Assembly (NCBI GenBank): GCA_037074615.1 | Contig: CM073558.1 | Location: forward strand, 9,362,001-9,426,000 | Length of the DNA: 64,000 nucleotides | Direction: 5' to 3' | Source: Leucaena leucocephala | Taxonomy: Eukaryota > Streptophyta > Magnoliopsida > Fabales > Fabaceae | Shown here: piece by piece, positions 57,350-64,000 of the stretch | Layout of the letters: every line of letters starts with the position of its first letter | How positions within the stretch are numbered: position 1 is the stretch's first letter | Notes under the pieces: model-generated | What the model saw: the letters and a program-made list of their open reading frames with translations, nothing else | Databases searched by the model: none | Told to the model about the DNA's origin: nothing | Translations under genes and position numbers: made by a program

Positions 57350-60002
57350 TATACTCTGAAGTATTTAGGACTACTTCTATTACGATTGAAATTTATTTGA
57401 AAAATCTAGAATTTTTAAATATATAGTTATTATTCATTTAGTAATTTCAGTTTTTATGATAAACTTTAAAAAAATCATAACTAATTTTAAAAATATAAAA
57501 TGAAGTGGTTTAAAATATTATATGAAGATAATAAAATAGTCTTTAGGGGAAAAATATATCTCAGACCAAATGCTTAGTCTTGTGATACTAAATTAACATC
57601 AATATTTTAGTCCATTTAGTTAAAATTTTTGAAAAATAGTTTATGGTTCTTAATTTTAAAAAATTCATTCTCTTTATACAAACGTCAGAATAAGATGTTC
57701 TTAGTACCAAAATAAAGTTTGCCTTGTGAACTAAACACCGGTATACTTACTAATTTACTAATTTTAATTATATTATAAACTGCCTCTTAATGTATTACTG
57801 TTCACAAATGTAAATTCTTACAAACATAGATCTTTTTACATACATTCCATAGCCATTTATCTTACATCATATAAGCATAGACTAAACCATCATGTATTCC
57901 TCTTCTCTTATACTTGAATTTCCTATTGTTTGGACATAAATAGGAGTGAGATTTCTAGGAAATTTTTTCTAGTAAGCAGAGTTAAACAATGTATGTATTA
58001 ATATTAATATTTATGTTTGCTTGTAATTGTGTTAGCATATTATAATGTGCATGCTTCCCATATATCATATAAAATACAATTGGCCAAAGCAATCATAGAA
58101 ATATAGCTTCAACAAATATATAAGTACATTAAATATATACAAATTTAGGATAGTTTTCTACCTTAAGTGCTTAACTTTCCTTTCTCTTTTCTTTATCACT
58201 TTTCATTGTCAAACAACTCCTTTCTTCAGCACACAAGTTAAGGCCTAACATCACATAAGTACTTATTCATTATGATCCAATTTATAACAAATATTCAAGA
58301 ATAACAAAAACTAATTAACCATTTAACTCTTAACTTTATCAATTTGTGGTTAATTGTCTTATCATTTGACTTAATTTGTGTCTTAAATATATCCTATACA
58401 ATTTTATCTTTTGAATCTATTTATGAGCTTAAAATTAAAAAAATCCAGCCCCTTTATGTAAATAGAACATAACCCTACATCTGTCAGTAAATTTTCTAAA
58501 ACTTCCTATTTTAATTTCAATGCTTCTAATATTTATTTTTATACTTAATTAAACACAATTTTCTATTTTAAATCTATTGAAAATATCAAAATTATAAAAT
58601 TTCTACACTGTTCACGCATGTGAACAGTACATAGAATGCTTTCAATTTTTTCCTTTTCAATTTCAATGTTTCTAAAGTTTCAATTCTATCCAATCCTACA
58701 TAAAATCATCATTTAAATTCAATGTAAGCATTAGATAGATAAAATTCCATTTCCTTGGCTCAATTACATGGTTGGCCAAATGGCATATATATTAGGTAAA
58801 GTCAAGAATATCAATTTAATACAATAATCAACCATCCAAACTAGCCTATTCAAGCGCTTTTTACTTAGTTTTAACTCCATTTCCTTTTTCCTTCAATGAT
58901 ATACAGCTTTGGACATCAAATATAACCATGATGAACTTCATTTTTCAAGCTCTAAAACTTAGGTTTTAATCTTCTAAAGTATATATATAACAACTAGGAA
59001 GATTACTTACCTTTTGCCTTGTCTATCTTGAATCAAAGTAACTTGATTTTCCTTCTTGCCCTGGTTTAGGTCAATCTTTCAAATTGTAATAGTTTCCCAA
59101 GGCATCCAAACTTTATGCCATTTATGAAGAATGGGGGTATTTATAGCTAAAACTTTGGCACTTTAGGTCCATAATAACCCCACTTTTCCTAATTATTACA
59201 ATGACCTAAACTTTATTCTCATTGGTTAATTCTTTAATTAATTAATCTTAATCACAATTAACTAAATTCTTATATTGTTTTAATATAACCCACCATGTTG
59301 TAAAAGCTCTCCTTCCTTCTTTAGCTAGCATGTGTCCAAATGTGGGGTCCATTTGGACACCTAACAATGCCACCTATTGCTTCTTGAATTTCTTTTCTTT
59401 TTTTATTTTATCCTTTAAAATCCAACTTAAGCTCCAAGTATTCTTTGGACATATTGGACTTCTTCATGTGATGCCATTTTGACCTCTTCTTGAGCCCAAT
59501 TACTAATTGACACAAATCCCAAGGAACTTCCCTTTAATTTTCATATACCGATATCCTTAAATTACTCTAATTTTTGAAATAAATTCCTTTAAAGGTTTTG
59601 ACACTTTTAGAAATTCATTATAATATTACACGAATTTCTTATAAAGCCTCATACTTTTTTGAGATTTAGAAATCCTGATAAAAATTTTATATATTTCTTT
59701 TCAATCCTTTATCAGTGTTTTTTTCACCTTAAATTCTAAATAATTCTACAAGACTCCGTTTTGAATTCTGTCAGTTTTATAAATCCTTATAATATTACAA
59801 GAATTTATTGTAAAATTTTATCTTATTCTAAGGTCCTAAAGACTCTATAATAATTTTCATACTTTTAAGATTAATATCAATTTTTCTAGACCTAAGATTG
59901 AAATTCTGAAAAATATGTCTGACCCAAATTTTATTCTCTACTTACAGATAAAATTTGAGATTGAAATATTTTTAGGCAATTTTGGGCCTTCTCAACTCAA
60001 CT
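57350..60002 (-). mobile_element. Long-LTR family, third large copy, cut by a CACTA insertion
   Basis: It matches the LTRs at 1706 and 47,101 in order: AAAAAAATCATAACTAATTTT (57,470; shared in part), CTTTTGAATC(T/C)ATTTATGAGCTTA (58,410), AAGTCAAGAATATCAA (58,800), GGGGGTATTTATAG (59,136, TATA on the minus strand) and AGATAAAATTTG (59,946). It is more diverged than the other two, and the left boundary is approximate. At 60,002 it stops in mid-family sequence (...CAACTCAACT) where the CACTA element begins. Confidence 0.6.
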
Positions 60003-60407
60003 CACTACTACAAAATATGCTTTCTAAAGCCCTATTTTTAAATCGGTCCTTACATAGACGAGTTAAAAAAATGACTAGTAATATTTTTATAAATAAGATA
60101 AAATATTTACATCGAATTTACATGTAATTGGTGTAAAATATATATAACCGGCTTTAAATATACTCTCTATTCTGACTCTTCAGTTTCTTATCTATACTTT
60201 CCCGCTTCTTTTCTCTATACCTTCTCAAACTGTTCATTTTGCTTCTTTGGTTCCCAATATTTATACTCATTATGATAGAAGGCCAATTGTATTCTTTGAT
60301 ATTCTTTTCTGAAATCATTCTTATTCCTCAACCATATGTATACCATTCCTATGATCAACACTTTTCGTCTTATGTCTTTATCTCTATTTTATTTTATTTT
60401 CTTCTAT

Positions 60408-60660
60408 ATGAACCCTCCAATGGATTCTTCCTTATGCATACCTTCTTCTCCTCCACACAAAAGAAATAGAGACAAATTTGAAGACAAACATCCTGACTCT
60501 CACCCTGTAGTTTCTTCTCCTCCCCCTTGTTGTCACTTTGATAGAGCGCCTTGAGGAACTCATCATATTCTTCAATAGCCTGGAGGACTCCATGAAAGAA
60601 CTGACTCAGAAAGTTAATAGACTGAAAGACAGCTTTTCGCTCAGAAGGTTGATGCCATCA
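60408..60660 (+). pseudogene. Second copy of the FEDKHP/coiled-coil CACTA ORF
   Basis: An ATG at 60,408 opens MNPPMDSSLCIPSSPP, then HKRNRDKFEDKHPDSHP (residues 17-33), and the frame ends at 60,554. In a neighbouring frame from about 60,539 the sequence reads LIERLEELIIFFNSLEDSMK and KELTQKVNRLKDSF, a clear heptad-like Leu pattern aligning with the copy at 27,274. One frameshift thus separates the basic N-terminus from the coiled coil. The order CACTA terminus, small ORF, transposase is directly visible here. Function unknown. Confidence 0.5.
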
Positions 60661-61400
60661 ATAGAATGACAACTTCTATAATTATGTTAATCCTACCAAC
60701 TCTGATAAATCCTATACCTCCGAGTCTAATGACAAGTAAAAACTTGCAACATTTATTTACCCCTCCTATTTTATTTTTTTATGTAACGTAAAAAGAGAGA
60801 ATATATTATGTACTCTGATAGATATTGTTTTGAAAATTTTAAACTTTTGGTGTAAAGTTATTAGGAAAGTTGAATGAATGAAGTTTTTTGTTCTGATAAC
60901 CTGATATTCTTTTATTTTTTAAAAATAAAAAATCAACAAATTGAAATCAGACATGTCAATGTCAGGTGTAGAATATAAGATCTGATTTAAAAAAGTTATT
61001 TCTATACTGATGTTCCATTTCATCTAGTGTAGATTTGTGTAATTTATAATATTTTACACTAGTGTAAAAGTGACCAGTGTATAATATAATATCAAGTTAA
61101 AAAAGTTATTTCTATACCTGTGTTCCATTTTATCTGGTGTAGATTTACTTATGAAATACACTTCAATTTAATCTATCATTTTTCACTGGTATGCTCTTTT
61201 TGAACTTATTGTCTAGGAACTAAAAATTTATGCACTATAAGCAGTAGCTTTTGCTGTTATTTACTGGATTTATTGCTATCATATACTTATTTCATTTGGT
61301 GAGTTCTTCCACTTGTACATGATATATTCTCTCCCATAATTAGCTTCAAGCTAGGTGTTCTTATTTTCTATTTTTCTATTGTTTTAGTTTTTCCATAAAT
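60661..61400. other. CACTA internal spacer
   Basis: AT-rich sequence between the small ORF and the transposase. It contains two related phrases, GTTATTTCTATACTGATGTTCCATTT (in part) near 60,995 and TTATTTCTATACCTGTGTTCC near 61,103, so about 110 bases are locally duplicated. Confidence 0.45.
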
Positions 61401-63497
61401 ATGGATCATAGTTAGATAAATACTAAACGAACAAGTGTTAAGTATGCTAAAGGGGTGAAGGAATTTTTGGATTTTACTAAATAGTGATAATGATAATGGA
61501 ATATTTTATTGTCCTTGTGAGTTGTTTGAATGAGAGGAAATAAAGTCCTACAGATATATACACTTATCTATTTGTGAGGGGTTTTACAAGAGTTACACAA
61601 TATGGATGTGGCATGGTGAAAATGTGAAAAGGTCGAGTGTATCTGAATAGTTAGAATAAATCTTTGATGATGACATAAATACTGATGATCGAGTAGAGGA
61701 TATGATTCAAGATGTTAGAAAATATGCTTTTATGCGGTCACATGCATATGGTAATATGTACAATGATGGAAAAAACTTCTATGCCCAAGGTACAAAAAAT
61801 ACAACCTATTAAATGTGGTGTTGAGATTGATAAGTGTGAAAACACGGTACGGGTAGAGTGATAGAGGGTTTTTAGAATTGCTTGAGTTATTGCAAGACAT
61901 GTTTCCAGAAGAAAAATGTGTTACAAAAATGCTACTATGATGGTAAGAAAATAATGTGTCCTTTAGGTATGAATTATAAAAAGATTCATGCATGCTCAAA
62001 TTATTGCATATTGTACAGGAAAGATTTTAAAGATGAGGAGAAGTGCCCAATATGTAAGACACCAAGGTATAGATTAAACAAGTCTCTTGTAAAGGTGTTA
62101 TAGTATCTTCCACTTATACCAAGGTTTAAGTAGCTTTTTGCTAATGAAGAAGGTTTCTTCATCCAGCTAATTCTTTACAATAGAAGTTGATGACTTATTT
62201 CTCAAGTTTGGTAATGAACCATGAAACCTAAGGCTTAGACTTAGTATAGATAGCATGAATCCTTATGGTAGCCTTAATAGTATACATAGTTCATGGTCCA
62301 TCCTCTTAGTGATTTATAGCCTACCTCCCTTATTGTGTGTGAGATGCAAGTATGTTATGTTGTCTATGTTGATCTCATGACCAAAATAATTAGTAAATGA
62401 CATAGACATTTACCTAATATCCTTGATTGAAGATTTAAATAAGCTTTGGGAAGGTGTGGATGTTTTTGATGTGATTAAGAAGAAGGTCTTTAATATGCGG
62501 GCCATAGTTTTTTGTACAATTAATGACTTTTTTGCATACAGAAATTTGTCAGGGTATAGTGTTAAGGGTCATAAAGTATATTCAATTTGTGAGGAAGGGA
62601 CTTGCTATTATCAACTTTGTCATGGAAGAAAAATAGTCTACCTAAGTTATAGAAGATTTTTAAGATAAGGCCACCCATACTATCAATTGAAGAAAACCTT
62701 TTTTTTGGCAGCCAAGAATTTGAAAATACTCTAGATCCATTGACTGGAGAACAAGTTTATGAAAAGGTGAAAGACATCAATGTTACTTTCGATAAGACTA
62801 CCAAGAGAAGTAAGAAAAATATATGGAAAAAGATTTGTCTTCTTTGAGCTTTTGTGTTATCAACATCATGTAAGACACTGTATTAATGTCATGCATGTGG
62901 AGAAAAATGTATGTGACAGCATTGTTAGAACACTTCTCAGCATGCATGGTAGTTCCAAAGACGCTTTGAAGGCAAGATTAGATTTTCAAGAAATGATAAT
63001 ACGTGAAGATTTACATCCAAGGCTAGATGGTGAGGGGAATTATTGTGTTGAAGAGATTAATATTTTGTCCAAAGATGAGAGAAGTATTTATGAATGTTTG
63101 CAAGTAATCAAAGTTTCCTATGGGTACTCATCTAATCTTAAGAATATTGTGTCGATGAAAGATTTGAAATTAGTAGGCCAAAATTCTCATGATTGTTATG
63201 CCTTGATGCAACAATTAATCCTAGTATCTGTTTGAGGAATCCTTCAAAATGATTTGAGACACATTGTAATCCTACTTTACTTCTTCTTCAATGCTATATG
63301 TGGCAAAGTCTTTGAGACTAAAAAGTTGGATGAATTGGATTTTTTATATCATAGTACACCTCATCATACCTCTAGTGCAAGATATAAAACTGTGTGGCCC
63401 TATATACTTATGATGGAGGTACTAATAGGATGCAATTTGTATATGGTTTCTTTGACATTTTTAAGGGTTTTATGGGAAGTTTACCATTCATTTTAAA
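61401..63497 (+). pseudogene. TNP2-type CACTA transposase (Transposase_21), broken
   Basis: The ATG at 61,401 gives MDHS-stop-INTKRTSVKYAKGVKEFLDF, the usual TNP2 N-terminus with Trp replaced by a stop, then CPCELFE and YTIWMWHGE (61,600). KIHACSNYCILYRKDF and CPICKTPRYRLNK (61,980-62,085) form the conserved Cys-rich segment. WEGVDVFDV, TINDFFAYRNLSGYSVKGHK and ICEEGTCYYQLCHGRK occupy 62,440-62,630. NVMHVEKNVCDSIVRTLL and KARLDFQEMIIREDLHP follow at 62,885-63,025, and SHDCYALMQQL at 63,186. Multiple stops and frameshifts separate these. The C-terminal part (MYPFER region onward) is absent. In intact elements this protein binds subterminal repeats with its partner and catalyses excision. Confidence 0.85.
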
Positions 63498-64000
63498 CCT
63501 GTAATTGTGCTTTTGTGTTAATGTGATTGTGCATGGCAATATGCTTATTAAAGGGTTAAAAGATAAATTAACTCCTCCAAACTGTATTTATGTTATTTTT
63601 TAGTTAGTTGGACTTTTACTGTGAGTTTTGATTTTGAATTGCAGGTATTTTAGAGGAGAATCAAAGACAAATGTGAGTAGAAAAGAAATCACAAGACAAA
63701 GAGGATCAAATGAGGATCCAGTCTTTGTGATCTTTAGTCACAGCCAAAGTGTCCACAGGTCACGACCTTATTTCTTCTAGGGAATTTTTCTGTGTTTACA
63801 GGTCGCGACCAAAATATGGATCAGGTTATGACTAAAAGGGATAGTTAGTGACGCTGCGGGTTTTTTATTAGGTCATTTTAGAATTAAAGGAAGGAGGAGC
63901 AGTTAGACACATGGGCTAGATTTTTTGCCAGATTTGGCTAAGAAGAAATGCTTACTCTCTCTCAACATTCTCTCTACAAACTTCACACACATCTTTCATT
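63498..64000 (+). mobile_element. LTR-like sequence with GGTCGCGACC palindromes, truncated by window end
   Basis: Transposase similarity ends near 63,497 and a TG occurs at 63,500. Three related motifs follow: AGGTCACGACC (63,757), AGGTCGCGACC (63,802) and a decayed GGTTATGAC (63,824). CTTACTCTCTCTCAACATTCTCTC near the end (in part) looks like an R/U5 leader. A gypsy LTR inserted in the CACTA element is the likely reading; no internal domain is in view. Confidence 0.35.

Larger units (their letters stand above)
60003..63497 (+). mobile_element. CACTA (En/Spm) transposon, 5' part
   Basis: It begins CACTACTACAAAATATGC inside an LTR copy, with ACT directly before it as the expected 3-bp duplication (the partner lies beyond the break). 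Subterminal DNA with AAATCGG and AACCGGC motifs follows, then a small coiled-coil frame at 60,408 and a TNP2-type transposase from 61,401. At about 63,497 transposase sequence gives way to LTR-like DNA, so the 3' part is missing or displaced out of the window. Confidence 0.8.

Noticed and set aside
1..64000. tRNA or rRNA genes
   Set aside because: No cloverleaf-type box A/box B pair or rRNA-like conserved segment was seen; the TGGTATCAGAGC at 17,243 is a retroelement primer site, not a tRNA gene.

Overview
The window is strongly AT-rich nuclear DNA of a flowering plant, most likely a eudicot. Transposon remains dominate it, and the plus/minus reading frames are mostly short and broken. I find one intact protein-coding gene: an intronless class I (DAD1-like) phospholipase A1 on the minus strand at about 55.6-56.9 kb. 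Nothing supports a bacterial, organellar or viral origin, and I see no tRNA, rRNA or CRISPR array.

Layout. 0-7.1 kb: two copies of a long-LTR retrotransposon family (one cut by the window edge, one a 3.3-kb solo LTR nested in a CACTA-like end) and a related shorter solo LTR in the other orientation. 7.2-10 kb: subterminal-repeat DNA of CACTA-like elements. 10.05-17.66 kb: an old but structurally complete Ty1/copia element on the minus strand, with both LTRs, tRNA-iMet primer site, gag, integrase, reverse transcriptase and RNase H, plus an unusual acidic reading frame upstream of gag. 18.4-21 kb: another CACTA-like end, a possible exon fragment and an isolated plant promoter signature. 21.5-23.0 kb: a long-TIR (Mutator-like) element filled with an approximately 120-bp tandem array. 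26.4-33.5 kb: CACTA (En/Spm) remains on the plus strand with a small coiled-coil reading frame and two tandem copies of a Transposase_24 plus Ulp1-protease module. 33.9-35.2 kb: a probable SIRE-type LTR. 37.2-40.7 kb: a gypsy (Athila/Ogre-like) gag remnant between direct repeats. 43.4-46.3 kb: a cluster of foldback elements, two of them nested in relatives. 47.1-52.4 kb: another copy of the long LTR, interrupted by a 1.96-kb solo LTR with a perfect AAAAA target duplication. 53.5-55.2 kb: a Stowaway-like MITE and a 1.1-kb full foldback just downstream of the lipase gene. 57.3-60.0 kb: another long-LTR copy, cut at 60,003 by a CACTA element with a decayed TNP2-type transposase that runs to about 63.5 kb, where different LTR-like sequence begins.

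The lipase would act alone in plastid lipid hydrolysis (fatty-acid release, in some paralogues feeding jasmonate synthesis). The rest records repeated nested insertion. The least explained items are the small FEDKHP/coiled-coil reading frame shared by two CACTA copies, the acidic reading frame upstream of the copia gag, the 120-bp array, and the promoter-like block near 20.95 kb with no recognisable gene.
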